From Anaerolineae bacterium (GTDB lineage: Bacteria > Chloroflexota > Anaerolineae > Aggregatilineales > Phototrophicaceae), in the NCBI GenBank assembly GCA_020848855.1, contig JADLHH010000235.1, forward strand, positions 1 to 17,156: DNA of 17,156 nucleotides. Reading direction: 5' to 3'. A program made the translations under genes and the position numbers. The notes under the pieces are model-generated. The model ran no database searches and was not told the origin of the DNA. It worked only from the letters and a program-made list of their open reading frames with translations. This document shows, one piece after another, positions 7,740 through 15,916 of this stretch (its first letter is position 1; every line of letters starts with the position of its first letter).

Positions 7740-8780
7740 GTGAATAACCAACTCGCCAGTGAGATCGCCGAGCAGCCGGTCGTGCTGGCGCGCCTGCTCG
7801 AACAGGAACGCGCGACGGTTGAGCGAATCGCACAGACGATTCGCGAGCGCCAGCCGCGCTATGTGGTGCTGGCAGGTCGCGGCACGTCGGACAACGCTGC
7901 CCGCTACAGCCAATACCTGTTCGGGACGTTCAACAACCTGACCGCCGCGCTGGCAACACCGTCAATTTTCACGCTGTACCAGCAAACGCCGCGCCTGGAC
8001 GACTCGCTGGTGATCGCCATCTCGCAGTCCGGGCAGTCGCCGGATATCGTGTCGGTCGTCGCGGAAGGGCGGCGGCAGGGTGCGCTGACGGTCGCGCTGA
8101 CTAACGCGCCGGATTCACCGCTGGGGCAGACTGCCGAACATACGATCCACCTGCACGCGGGGGCGGAAAAAGCGGTCGCCGCGACCAAGACCTACACCAC
8201 GTCGCTGATGGCGCTGGCGATGCTGAGCGCGGCGCTGTCGCAGGACGAGGCACGCTTCGAGACGCTGGCGCACGTCCCCGGCTGGATGGAGCAGGTGCTG
8301 GCTGAGCGCGAGCGGACATTCGCCGCCGCCGAGCGCTACTGCTACATCGACTACTGCGTGGTCGCCAGCCGGGGCTACAACTACGCGACGGCGCACGAGA
8401 TCGCGCTCAAGCTCAAGGAACTGACCTACATCATCGCCGAGCCGTATTCGTCGGCTGATTTCCAGCATGGACCGCTGGCGCTGGTCGAGCATGGCTTCCC
8501 GGTGTTCGCGGTCGTGCCAGGCGGCGCGCTCGATGACGAACTGATCCCGTTCTTCCGCCAGCTACGCGACAAGGGGGCAGATTTGATCGTGGCGTCGGCG
8601 AACGCCGAAGCGCTGGCGCTGGCGCAAACGCCGCTGCCGATCCCCGCCGGCATCCCGGAATGGGCGTCGCCGCCGGTGCTGGTGACGCAGGGACAGCTTT
8701 TCGCGCTGGGGCTGACGGTCGCCAAAGGCTTCGACCCGGATCACCCGCGCAGCATTCGCAAGGTCACGTTGACGAAGTGA
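7740..8780 (+). CDS. SIS-domain glucosamine-6-phosphate deaminase/isomerase (NagB-II type)
   Basis: 346 residues with two sugar-isomerase (SIS) domains and no N-terminal glutaminase domain, so it is not a full GlmS. Seen: LAGRGTSDNAARY (44-56), AISQSGQSPD (93-102), EKAVAATKTYTTSL (143-156), SRGYNYATAHEIALKLKE (210-227), ADFQHGP (239-245) and a C-terminal DPDHPRSIRKVTLTK. Enzymes of this build deaminate and isomerise glucosamine-6-phosphate to fructose-6-phosphate plus ammonia, the step after NagA, and are common where classical NagB is absent. The start is a GTG at 7740 behind GGAAGGGAAAG. It lies 27 bp after the esterase gene, in the same transcript. An AgaS-type galactosamine deaminase is a less likely alternative. 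Confidence 0.85.
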   Translation: MNNQLASEIAEQPVVLARLLEQERATVERIAQTIRERQPRYVVLAGRGTSDNAARYSQYLFGTFNNLTAALATPSIFTLYQQTPRLDDSLVIAISQSGQSPDIVSVVAEGRRQGALTVALTNAPDSPLGQTAEHTIHLHAGAEKAVAATKTYTTSLMALAMLSAALSQDEARFETLAHVPGWMEQVLAERERTFAAAERYCYIDYCVVASRGYNYATAHEIALKLKELTYIIAEPYSSADFQHGPLALVEHGFPVFAVVPGGALDDELIPFFRQLRDKGADLIVASANAEALALAQTPLPIPAGIPEWASPPVLVTQGQLFALGLTVAKGFDPDHPRSIRKVTLTK

Positions 8781-8882
8781 TGCTGACGAAGTGACGCGCG
8801 AAAAAGTGTACATCCGTCGGACAGATGTGCCTTGTCAGAACGCCGGGCGGGTGTAGGATGTAGGTAATCCAAGCAAACAAAA

Positions 8883-8903
8883 GGGCGAGGCAGTGCCTCG
8901 CCC
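8883..8903. terminator. Hairpin between convergent genes, possible bidirectional terminator
   Basis: GGGCGAGGCA (8883-8892) pairs perfectly with TGCCTCGCCC (8894-8903); allowing for a realistic loop, the stem is 8 bp around CAGTG. It lies in the 150-bp gap between the convergent deaminase and ATPase genes. There is no U-run on the plus side, but the minus-strand transcript would run into CTTTTG. A second small stem, CGGTG/CACCG (8907-8911 and 8916-8920), follows. The sequence GGGCGAGG...CCTCGCCCCTGC also resembles the palindromic repeats at 11-70. Confidence 0.5.
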
Positions 8904-8930
8904 CTGCGGTGAATCCACCGGAGCGGCAGA

Positions 8931-9935
8931 TCAATCCGCCGCCGATTCTGATTTGCTATGTTCAAACAGATAGCAGCGTACCCAGCGCGAGTCCGAGAGG
9001 TTGGTGACGGGCGGCATCGCCTGGCGGCATTTGGGCATGACGTGGCGGCAGCGCGCAGCGAACGGGCAGCCCTGCCCCACCGCTCCGTAAATCGGCACTT
9101 CGCCGACGACGCTGACTTCCTGCGTGCGCAGACCACGCGCCGGGTCGGGCACGGCGGAAAGCAGCAGTTGGGTGTACGGGTGCTGCGGGTCGCGGATCAA
9201 TTCTTCGCCGTTACCGCTTTCGACCACGTTACCGGCGTACATGACCATCGTCTCGTCGGCGAAGTAGCGGGCGCTGGCGAGGTCGTGGGTCACGTACAGG
9301 AAGGCGATGTTGTCTTCGTCGCGCAGCTTCGCCATCAGGTTCAGAATCCCGATGCGGATCGAAACGTCGAGCATGGAAATCGGCTCGTCGGCGAGGATGA
9401 CGCGCGGCTCGACGGCAAGCGCGCGGGCGATGGCGACGCGCTGGCGCTGACCACCGCTCAACTGGTGCGGATATTTGCCGATGAACTCGTCTGGCGGGTC
9501 GAGCGCGACGCGGCTCAGCAGTTCCAGCACCTGTTCGCGCAGGTTTTTCGGGCGCACCTTGCCGTGAATTTGCAGCGGGCGCTTCAGATGGTAATCGACA
9601 TTGTGAATCGGGTTCAGCGAACTGAATGGGTCCTGAAAGATCATCTGGACGTGGCTGCGGTAGCGGAGCAGATTACGCCGCCCCTGCTCCCTGAGCACGC
9701 TTTTGCCTTCGTAGAGGATGTCGCCGGCGGTCGGCTCGTAGAGCCGCGAGAGCAGGCGCGATGCCGTACTTTTGCCGCTGCCGCTTTCGCCGACGAGCGC
9801 CGTCACCCGTCCGGGGTACAGCGCGAGGTTGAAGTCTTCCAGCGCGCGGACAATGCGGCGCGAGATGGCATTGCCGCTGGTGAAATGCTTGGTCAAGCCG
9901 CGCGCTTCGAGGATAGGCGTCTGTCGGTCACTCAT
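8931..9935 (-). CDS. Opp/Dpp-type ABC transporter ATPase (OppF-like)
   Basis: Second ATP-binding subunit of an oligopeptide/oligosaccharide importer, acting on the cytoplasmic face. The 334 residues contain Walker A GESGSGKST (49-57), Q-loop Q101, signature LSGGQRQRVAIARAL (159-173), Walker B VILADEP (179-185) and switch H217. The C-terminal oligo/DPP extension has C290, C296, C303 and C321, the four-cysteine set that holds an iron-sulfur cluster in some Opp/Dpp ATPases. Its ATG overlaps the end of the upstream ATPase gene by 8 bp, so the two are translationally coupled. It is the last gene of the minus-strand operon. The Opp name reflects family only; the sugar-gene context argues for an oligosaccharide substrate. 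Confidence 0.92.
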   Translation of the reverse strand: MSDRQTPILEARGLTKHFTSGNAISRRIVRALEDFNLALYPGRVTALVGESGSGKSTASRLLSRLYEPTAGDILYEGKSVLREQGRRNLLRYRSHVQMIFQDPFSSLNPIHNVDYHLKRPLQIHGKVRPKNLREQVLELLSRVALDPPDEFIGKYPHQLSGGQRQRVAIARALAVEPRVILADEPISMLDVSIRIGILNLMAKLRDEDNIAFLYVTHDLASARYFADETMVMYAGNVVESGNGEELIRDPQHPYTQLLLSAVPDPARGLRTQEVSVVGEVPIYGAVGQGCPFAARCRHVMPKCRQAMPPVTNLSDSRWVRCYLFEHSKSESAAD

Positions 9936-10944
9936 GGGTTTCTTGCTCCAGTAAATGGCAGGCGGCGAAGTGCCCGGGTTCGACTTCGCGAAGCGCCGGA
10001 TTCACCTGCTGGCAGACGCCCTGCAGCGCGACAGCGCAGCGCGGATGGAAGCGGCAGCCGCTCGGCGGGCTGATCAGGTTCGGCGGCGAGCCGGGGATGC
10101 CGAGCATTTCGCTGCGGGGTCCGCTCACGGACGGGAACGAGTTCATCAGCCGCTGCGTATACGGGTGCTTCGGGTTCCTGAAGATTTGGCGCGATTCGGC
10201 AAGCTCGACGATCTCGCCGGCATACATGATGCCGACTCGGTCGGAGAACTCGACCATCAGCGACAGGTCGTGGGAGATGAACAGGATGGAGAAGCCGAAC
10301 TCCTGCTTCAGCTTGCGAATCTGATCCATGATCTGCTTCTGGACGACCACGTCAAGCGCGGTCGTCGGCTCGTCCATGATGATCAGTTCGGGGTTGAGCA
10401 CGAGCGCGATGGCGATGACGACGCGCTGGCGCATCCCGCCGCTGAGCTGGTGCGGATAGCTGCTGATACGGCTGCGCTCGATGCCGACAATGTCGAGCAG
10501 TTCGAGCGCGCGCTTGCGGGCTTCGTCTTTGTTCATCAGCGAGTGCGCCTGAATAGCGTCGGTGATCTGCGTGCCGACCGTCAGCACAGGATTGAGCGCG
10601 TTCATGGCGCTCTGGAACACGATTGAGAGATGCCGCCAGCGATAATCGCGGAGCGCTTCCTCATCCATCTGGAGCAGGTCGGTGTGGCGGAACATCACTC
10701 TGCCGCCGGTGATATACGCCGGGGGGCGCAGCAGGCGGGTGACGGCGTGGGCGATGGTCGATTTGCCGCAGCCCGATTCGCCAGCCAAGCCGAGCACCTC
10801 GTTCGGGAAAATATTGAACGAGACGTGATCGACGGCTTTAACTGCGCCGCGCTTGGTGCGGTACTCAACTTCGAGATCCTCGACGCGGAGCAGCGGCTCA
10901 GTCGACGCCTGGGCGGATGCGGGCAATACTGTCGCTTGCGTCAT
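9928..10944 (-). CDS. Opp/Dpp-type ABC transporter ATPase (OppD-like)
   Basis: First ATP-binding subunit of the importer, 338 residues. Walker [10 protein letters not shown] (55-63), Q-loop Q111, signature [15 protein letters not shown] (167-181), Walker B LIIMDEP (187-193) and switch H225 are intact. The C-terminal extension carries C297, C303, C311 and C329 in the SGCRFHPRC pattern typical of OppD/DppD. The start codon shares one base with the stop of the permease gene upstream, and the end overlaps the second ATPase gene by 8 bp. It would form a heterodimer with that second ATPase. Confidence 0.92.
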   Translation of the reverse strand: MTQATVLPASAQASTEPLLRVEDLEVEYRTKRGAVKAVDHVSFNIFPNEVLGLAGESGCGKSTIAHAVTRLLRPPAYITGGRVMFRHTDLLQMDEEALRDYRWRHLSIVFQSAMNALNPVLTVGTQITDAIQAHSLMNKDEARKRALELLDIVGIERSRISSYPHQLSGGMRQRVVIAIALVLNPELIIMDEPTTALDVVVQKQIMDQIRKLKQEFGFSILFISHDLSLMVEFSDRVGIMYAGEIVELAESRQIFRNPKHPYTQRLMNSFPSVSGPRSEMLGIPGSPPNLISPPSGCRFHPRCAVALQGVCQQVNPALREVEPGHFAACHLLEQETHE

Positions 10945-11876
10945 TATTGCTTCCCTTCATCCGAGCGCAGGCGCGGGTTGGTGATCTCGTCGATGCCGTA
11001 GTTGATCAGCGTCAGGCTGAAGCCGACGAGAGCGATACAAATGCCGGGCGGGATGAATGCCCACCAGTTGCCGGTCAGCAGCGCCTGATTGTTCTGCGCC
11101 CAATAGAGCGTCGTACCCCAGGTGACGGCATTGGCGTCGCCCAGCCCGATAAATTCGAGCACGGCTTCGGAGAGAATGGCGTACAGCACCGCGCCGATCC
11201 AGCTAGAGACCACGAGCGAGGTCATGTTTGGCAGAATTTCGAACACGATGATGCGCCACGTCGGCTCACCAACGACGCGCGCCGCCGCTACGAATTCGCT
11301 GTTGCGCACCGCCAGCGTCTGCGAGCGCAGCACGCGCGCGCCGTACGCCCAGCTTGTCACACTCAGGACGAGGATCACCGTCAGCGGTCCGGGGCGATCC
11401 AGCCATCCGGCGACGACGATGATCAGCGGCAGACCGGGCAAAATGAGGACGACGTTGGTGATCAGCGAGAGCAGGTCGTCCACCCAGCCGCCGATATACC
11501 CGGCGGATACGCCAACGACGATGGCGATGATGATGATCACCGTCCCGGTCGCAAAGCCGACGGTCAGCGAGATGCGCGTGCCGTGCACGACCTGCGCAAA
11601 GATATCCTGCCCCTGCCGCGACGTGCCGAGGATGAAGTCGGCGCTGGGAGCTTTGCTGCCGGGACCGACGATGCGCGAAGCGTTCCTGGTCGGCGCGATC
11701 TGATTAGCGAAAATGGCGACGATCACGAAAAACACAAGGATTGACAGCCCGATACTCGCCTTGCGGTTCCGCAGCAGACCGCGCACCCATTCGGGGGGGT
11801 GAATGCGCGGGATACTGACTAGCCGCCGCGCAGACATCTTGGAGGCTGCCTGACTGGTGACGTTGCTTTGATCCAT
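10944..11876 (-). CDS. ABC transporter permease, OppC-like
   Basis: A 310-residue inner-membrane subunit with an extended cytoplasmic N-terminus (about 40 residues ending in RNRKASIG, typical of OppC/DppC) and then about six membrane segments. LGTSRQGQDIFAQVVHGTR is the conserved OppC segment LGTDxxGrDxxSrvxxGaR. The ATPase-contacting EAA-type loop is EFVAAARVVGEPTWRI. It pairs with the OppB-like permease upstream, with 20 bp between the genes. The start is ATG at 11876. Confidence 0.92.
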   Translation of the reverse strand: MDQSNVTSQAASKMSARRLVSIPRIHPPEWVRGLLRNRKASIGLSILVFFVIVAIFANQIAPTRNASRIVGPGSKAPSADFILGTSRQGQDIFAQVVHGTRISLTVGFATGTVIIIIAIVVGVSAGYIGGWVDDLLSLITNVVLILPGLPLIIVVAGWLDRPGPLTVILVLSVTSWAYGARVLRSQTLAVRNSEFVAAARVVGEPTWRIIVFEILPNMTSLVVSSWIGAVLYAILSEAVLEFIGLGDANAVTWGTTLYWAQNNQALLTGNWWAFIPPGICIALVGFSLTLINYGIDEITNPRLRSDEGKQ

Positions 11877-11896
11877 GCTACGCGATCCTTCTGTCC

Positions 11897-12871
11897 CTAA
11901 CGTGCGCGCGGGTCAAGCAGCACGTAAACGATGTCCACAATCAGGTTCGCAAGGAGAACCGCCAACGTGATCATCAGGAAGATGCCCTGCATCAGCGGGT
12001 AATCGCGCGAGTTGACAGCATTGAGGAGCAGATAGCCACTCCCCGGGTCGTTGAAGACGATTTCGGTCACCAGCGCGCCGCCGACGACGAAGCCGAGGCT
12101 CATGGCGAACCCGGTCAGGCTGGGCAGAATGGCGTTACGCGCCGCATAGGTGAACATCACCCGGCGGTCGCGCAGACCTTTTGCCTGCGCCATGACAATG
12201 AAGTCCTGCGACAGCACGCCGATCATATTATTGCGCATACCCAGCATCCAGCCGCCCATCGAGGTTATCACGATGGTGGTGGCGGGCAAAATCGCGTGGT
12301 GAATCACACTGAGCAAGAAAGGTCCAGAAGACCAGTCTTCGGGAATGGTCAGGTCAGAGGCGTGGTTCAGCGGGACCCAGCCGAAGTCCAGCGCGAAGAT
12401 ATAGAGCGCCAGCATCGCAATGAAGAAATACGGGAACGCGCCGAGCAGGCTCAACGCGGGAAGGATGAACTGGTCGGCAAAGCGCCCACGCCGCCAGGCG
12501 GCGTAAATACCGAGCAGCGTGCCGAGGGCGAACGAGATGATGGTCGCGGTCACTGCCAGGCGCAGCGTCCAACCCAGCCCGGTCGCAATGACCCGCGTAA
12601 CGGGAACCGGAAACGCCACCACTGAAATGCCGAGATTCCCCTGGGCGAGGTTCTGGAGATAGGTTACGTACTGCTGAAGGAGCGGTCCATCGACAAAGCC
12701 GAAAGCGATCTTAAGGGATTCCAGCGCGCGCGGCTCAAGACGCCCCTGAAAGCGGGCGAACATGATCGAAACCGGGTCGCCCGTCATCATGCGCGGGATA
12801 AGGAAGTTCAGGGTGATTGCGATTAATGCGGCGACCGCATAGAAGCCGATACGGCGAGTGAGGAAACGCAT
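11897..12871 (-). CDS. ABC transporter permease, OppB-like
   Basis: A 324-residue permease with a first membrane segment at about 9-27, then an extracytoplasmic stretch ending in NLAQGNLGISV (the conserved GDLG-type OppB motif) and five further segments. The EAA-type loop is FIVMAQAKGLRDRRVMFTYAARNAILP. Its C-terminal NDPGSGYLLLNAVNSRDYPLMQG is the usual OppB signature. It is separated from the substrate-binding protein gene by an 84-bp gap holding a strong hairpin, a layout that commonly lets the binding protein be made in excess over the membrane subunits. Confidence 0.92.
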   Translation of the reverse strand: MRFLTRRIGFYAVAALIAITLNFLIPRMMTGDPVSIMFARFQGRLEPRALESLKIAFGFVDGPLLQQYVTYLQNLAQGNLGISVVAFPVPVTRVIATGLGWTLRLAVTATIISFALGTLLGIYAAWRRGRFADQFILPALSLLGAFPYFFIAMLALYIFALDFGWVPLNHASDLTIPEDWSSGPFLLSVIHHAILPATTIVITSMGGWMLGMRNNMIGVLSQDFIVMAQAKGLRDRRVMFTYAARNAILPSLTGFAMSLGFVVGGALVTEIVFNDPGSGYLLLNAVNSRDYPLMQGIFLMITLAVLLANLIVDIVYVLLDPRAR

Positions 12872-12904
12872 CCTCTGATCCTTTTCAAACCAACAGTTTT
12901 AAGA

Positions 12905-12937
12905 AGGGCTGGAAACCCTTGTGTGATTTCCAGCCCT
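12905..12937 (-). terminator. Intercistronic hairpin after the substrate-binding protein gene
   Basis: AGGGCTGGAAA (12905-12915) pairs perfectly over 11 bp with TTTCCAGCCCT (12927-12937), with an 11-nt loop. On the transcribed strand it begins 18 bp past the binding-protein stop codon and is followed by TCTTAAAA, not a clean U-run. It is best read as a partial terminator or an mRNA 3'-end stabiliser that sets the ratio of binding protein to permease. Confidence 0.6.
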
Positions 12938-12955
12938 GTTTGCCAGATCGGTATT

Positions 12956-14665
12956 CTATGACTGACCGCAGCTTGTGTCGTCAACGCAGTGAATGCTGAC
13001 GGCAACAATACGCGCGCTCTCGTTCGACCACGGGCTGCCCAGCGCATAGTGATCTTCGGCATTGGGCCAGCCGACGAAGCGGATCGTATTGTATTCATAC
13101 CACGACGGCCACGGGGAAAGCGGACTCATCAGGACGTTCTCAACGAAAATCTGCGTGAGCTGTCCGGTGAGGGCTGCCTGCTCGGCGGCGTCGGCGGTCT
13201 TGAGGAAATCGCTCAGCAGTTGATCAGCTTCGGGGCTGGTCCAGCCGGGCATGTGCTGCCCCTGGCGCAGACCGTCGGCGGTGATCAGGTCGCTGCCGAA
13301 AATGTTGTGGAAGAAGTCGTAGGGGGTCGACGTCCAGTTGCTCCAGGCGAGCGAGGCTTCGAACGTGCCCTGCTGCAGCGCCGTCTGCCACTCGCCGAAT
13401 TCGGGGGTGACCATGCTGGCGTTCAGTCCGAGATCCTGGAAGCTCTGAGTGATGATCTGGGTAGCGGTCACTACGTCCGTCCAGCCGTTGACGATCTGCG
13501 TCGAGAATTCAATCGGCGAGCCATCGGGCATATCGCGCCAGCCGTCGCCGTTGGCGTCAACATAACCGGCTTCGTCGAGCGTTGCAGTCGCACGGTCGGG
13601 ATCGTAAACGCCCAGACCCATCTCGCTGATGGTATCGAGCACCGACTGCGGAACCATGTCTTTCCAAACGGGCCAAATGCCGGCGGCGTTTTCGGGCACG
13701 ACCGTGGTGTAGCCGTTCATGGCGGTGTCACGGATCGTCTCGTAGGGAATCGCCTGAGACAGCGCCTGACGGAACTTGACATCGTCAAACGGCTTGATGG
13801 CGACGTTGACATAGAAGCCCCACGGACCGTTGCCGGGATAGAAGTAGTAGTGATTGTGCTCCGGGTCCTTGGAGACGAAAGTTTGCTCGATATCCGGGAC
13901 GAAGTTACCGACCCAATCGACTTCCTGGTTGATCATCGCCAGGTTGGCAGCGTCGTTGCCGTTGATCGCCGGGTAACGCAGGCAGTCAACATATGGCTGA
14001 CCTTCCATCCAGAAATACGGGTTGCGGCAGACGGTGAACGACTGCGCGCTGAAGTCTGTGATTTCGCTGAAGGGACCGGTCGTGACGGGATGTTCGTTGG
14101 TGTAGAGGGTCGGGTCTTCGATATCTTTCCAGATGTGTTCCGGCACGATGAACAGCCCGCCAAGCAGAATGTGCGCCAGCGAGTAGACATCGTTGAGGTG
14201 GAACACGACGGTGTAATCGTCAGTCGCTTCGGCGCTGTCGGTGAAAGCGCGGACGCCACCACGGTCGATCAATGCCGGGAATGCCTTGAGCATATTGAAA
14301 GTGAAGACCACGTCATTCGCCGTGAATGGCTCGCCATCGCTCCACTTGACGCCTTCGCGCAGGTGGACCGTGACCGATTTCAGGTCGTCCGAGTATTCGG
14401 AGCCGAGCGCCAGCCAGGGGGTCGGCGCGCCGCCATCGGCGATGTCATACAGAACGAGCTTGTCATAGATAATCTGAGTGACACCGTCTTCCGGCTGGGG
14501 CGAATACGGATTGAAGTTGCCAACCCACCCCGCGCTGTTGTCCTGGTTAACGACAACCGTACCACCGCGCGGAATCCCGTCATCCTGCGCATAGATGACG
14601 CCGAAACTGAGCACCATCGCCAGCGCGAGGACTACAAGAACTACAGAGGTATATCTCTTGGACAT
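12956..14665 (-). CDS. Family-5 extracellular substrate-binding protein of the ABC importer
   Basis: A 569-residue exported binding protein that delivers the substrate to the permeases. Residues 1-26 (positive MSKR, then a long hydrophobic run ending VIYA before QDDG) form a Sec signal. HLREGVKWSDGEPFTANDVVFTF is the SBP_bac_5 hallmark, followed by the PVTTGPF segment. Unlike many relatives in single-membrane bacteria there is no lipobox cysteine, so anchoring is unclear. C560 and C566 near the C-terminus could form a disulfide. Family-5 proteins bind peptides, but several also bind oligosaccharides, which the neighbouring sugar genes favour here. AGGAG (CTCCT on the plus strand, 14674-14678) lies 8 nt before the ATG. 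It lies 96 bp downstream of the LacI-type gene. Confidence 0.9.
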   Translation of the reverse strand: MSKRYTSVVLVVLALAMVLSFGVIYAQDDGIPRGGTVVVNQDNSAGWVGNFNPYSPQPEDGVTQIIYDKLVLYDIADGGAPTPWLALGSEYSDDLKSVTVHLREGVKWSDGEPFTANDVVFTFNMLKAFPALIDRGGVRAFTDSAEATDDYTVVFHLNDVYSLAHILLGGLFIVPEHIWKDIEDPTLYTNEHPVTTGPFSEITDFSAQSFTVCRNPYFWMEGQPYVDCLRYPAINGNDAANLAMINQEVDWVGNFVPDIEQTFVSKDPEHNHYYFYPGNGPWGFYVNVAIKPFDDVKFRQALSQAIPYETIRDTAMNGYTTVVPENAAGIWPVWKDMVPQSVLDTISEMGLGVYDPDRATATLDEAGYVDANGDGWRDMPDGSPIEFSTQIVNGWTDVVTATQIITQSFQDLGLNASMVTPEFGEWQTALQQGTFEASLAWSNWTSTPYDFFHNIFGSDLITADGLRQGQHMPGWTSPEADQLLSDFLKTADAAEQAALTGQLTQIFVENVLMSPLSPWPSWYEYNTIRFVGWPNAEDHYALGSPWSNESARIVAVSIHCVDDTSCGQS

Positions 14666-14761
14666 CTATTTTTCTCCTGATAGAAACTGACAGCATAGAC
14701 ATCAGGTTACCGAACAAAAGCGCCTAATTAGTCGATACAACCCCCCTCCTTCCTCTCCGCT

Positions 14762-15781
14762 TCATGCGATCCGGGCTGCACCGCAGGTACTGCGGACTAC
14801 AAGGTGCGCCTGCAGCACGACGTGGTTCGTCGGCAGTGGCTCACCTTCAATCAAGCTAATTAAAAGCTGTGCTGCTGTCCGCCCCAGCAGATCGATGGGC
14901 TGGTGAACCGTCGTCAGCGGCGGATTGGTCGTCGCCGCGAAGGGCATATCGTCAAAACCGACGACGGCGACATCCTCAGGGATGCGTAAACCGGCTTTTA
15001 GGAGCGCTCTCATAACACCCAAAGCAATCATGTCGCTGCCGCAGAAAACTGCGTCGACACGGCGCTCAATCAGCGTATTCATGCCACTGAAGCCAGAGAT
15101 TTCGTCGTAATTGCCGTTGACCACGAGCGCGAGATCGACCGCGCGACCGTTGTTCGTCAGCGCATCGCGGTAGCCGTCGAAGCGATCACGAGCGGAGCCG
15201 GTATTCAGTGGCCCGGTGACCATGCCGATGCGCTGGAAACCGAGCTTCACGAGATGCGTAACCGCCTCGCACGCTGCCGAGCGGTTGTCGACATCGACAC
15301 ACAACTGAACGTCCTGTTGCGGTGGTCCAACTAAAACGTGTGGGTACTGCGATGGAACGATGCGGCGGAGCAAGGGGTCGCTATCAACCGCCGAAGCCAT
15401 AATGACCCCGTCGAATAATCCGTTGCTGAGGATTCGTTCGCAGTAACGTTCCTCTTCTTCTTCGGAGCTTTGACCAACCCAGAGCATGATGGCGTAGTTG
15501 CGTTCGTTGGCAGCGAGGGTGATACCCTGAATGAGCGCCGGGAAATAAGGGTCTGTGAATGTTTCAGCGAGCGCTATCGGCACCACAAGGCTGAGGACAC
15601 GGGTCTGCCGGGTGACCAACGCACGCGCGGCGTTATTCGGTCGATAGTCGATGGCACGGATAGCGTCAAGCACGCGCTGGCGTGTACGTTCCCTGACGTT
15701 TGGCTGGTTGTTGATGACGCGCGAGACCGTCGATTTCGAAACACCAGCTAATTTTGCGATATCTTCCAAACCGTAATTCAT
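14762..15781 (-). CDS. LacI-family transcriptional regulator
   Basis: A 339-residue repressor, first gene of the transporter operon. The N-terminal helix-turn-helix is GLEDIAKLAGVSKSTVSRVIN (from residue 4). The hinge segment YRPNNAARALVTRQT (46-60) contains the minor-groove-inserting Leu at L55. The rest is a periplasmic-binding-protein-like effector domain, including FCGSDMIALGVMRALLKAGLRIPEDVAVVGFDDMPFA. The effector is probably a sugar or phosphosugar and cannot be read from sequence. A strong promoter and a perfect palindrome lie immediately upstream, indicating self-repression. The position in front of the binding-protein gene suggests it also controls the transporter, and perhaps the facing catabolic genes. 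Confidence 0.93.
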   Translation of the reverse strand: MNYGLEDIAKLAGVSKSTVSRVINNQPNVRERTRQRVLDAIRAIDYRPNNAARALVTRQTRVLSLVVPIALAETFTDPYFPALIQGITLAANERNYAIMLWVGQSSEEEEERYCERILSNGLFDGVIMASAVDSDPLLRRIVPSQYPHVLVGPPQQDVQLCVDVDNRSAACEAVTHLVKLGFQRIGMVTGPLNTGSARDRFDGYRDALTNNGRAVDLALVVNGNYDEISGFSGMNTLIERRVDAVFCGSDMIALGVMRALLKAGLRIPEDVAVVGFDDMPFAATTNPPLTTVHQPIDLLGRTAAQLLISLIEGEPLPTNHVVLQAHLVVRSTCGAARIA

Positions 15782-15792
15782 CTTTTTTCCGT

Positions 15793-15812
15793 AATTGGGA
15801 ACGTTCCCAATT
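15793..15812. promoter_or_regulatory. Perfect 20-bp palindromic operator at the LacI-type promoter
   Basis: AATTGGGAACGTTCCCAATT reads identically on both strands and has the central CG expected of LacI-family operators. It begins 12 nt upstream of the regulator's start codon and covers about +1 to +20 of the predicted transcript, an ideal place for autorepression. I found no second exact copy in the window. Confidence 0.8.
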
Positions 15813-15819
15813 TATCAGC

Positions 15820-15848
15820 AGTGTACTGAATATCCCTGAGAGTGTCAA
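15820..15848 (-). promoter_or_regulatory. Sigma-70 type promoter of the regulator/transporter operon
   Basis: On the minus strand, a perfect -35 TTGACA (15843-15848) is followed after exactly 17 bp by the -10 box TACACT (15820-15825). The predicted start near 15813 abuts the 20-bp palindrome. No equally good promoter is visible in the 96-bp gap before the binding-protein gene, so the whole operon may be read from here. Confidence 0.75.
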
Positions 15849-15916
15849 TCGGTTTTGTGCCATTTAACTGAAATGACCATTACAATTGTCCCATCTTTGG
15901 CATACTGGCATCGATC

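Noticed and set aside
4524..7913. Long minus-strand open frames opposite nagA (448 codons) and opposite the thioredoxin/esterase genes (596 codons)
   Set aside because: They mirror clearly conserved plus-strand enzymes, are rich in Arg/Ala/His/Val, and have no domain signatures or ribosome binding sites.
7740..8780. Truncated GlmS that lost its glutaminase domain
   Set aside because: The product has its own start, the length and motifs of stand-alone SIS deaminases, and a pathway partner (nagA) in the same operon.
12989..14680. 563-codon plus-strand open frame opposite the binding-protein gene
   Set aside because: The opposite strand encodes a full family-5 binding protein with signal peptide and ribosome binding site; the plus-strand frame has no motif.
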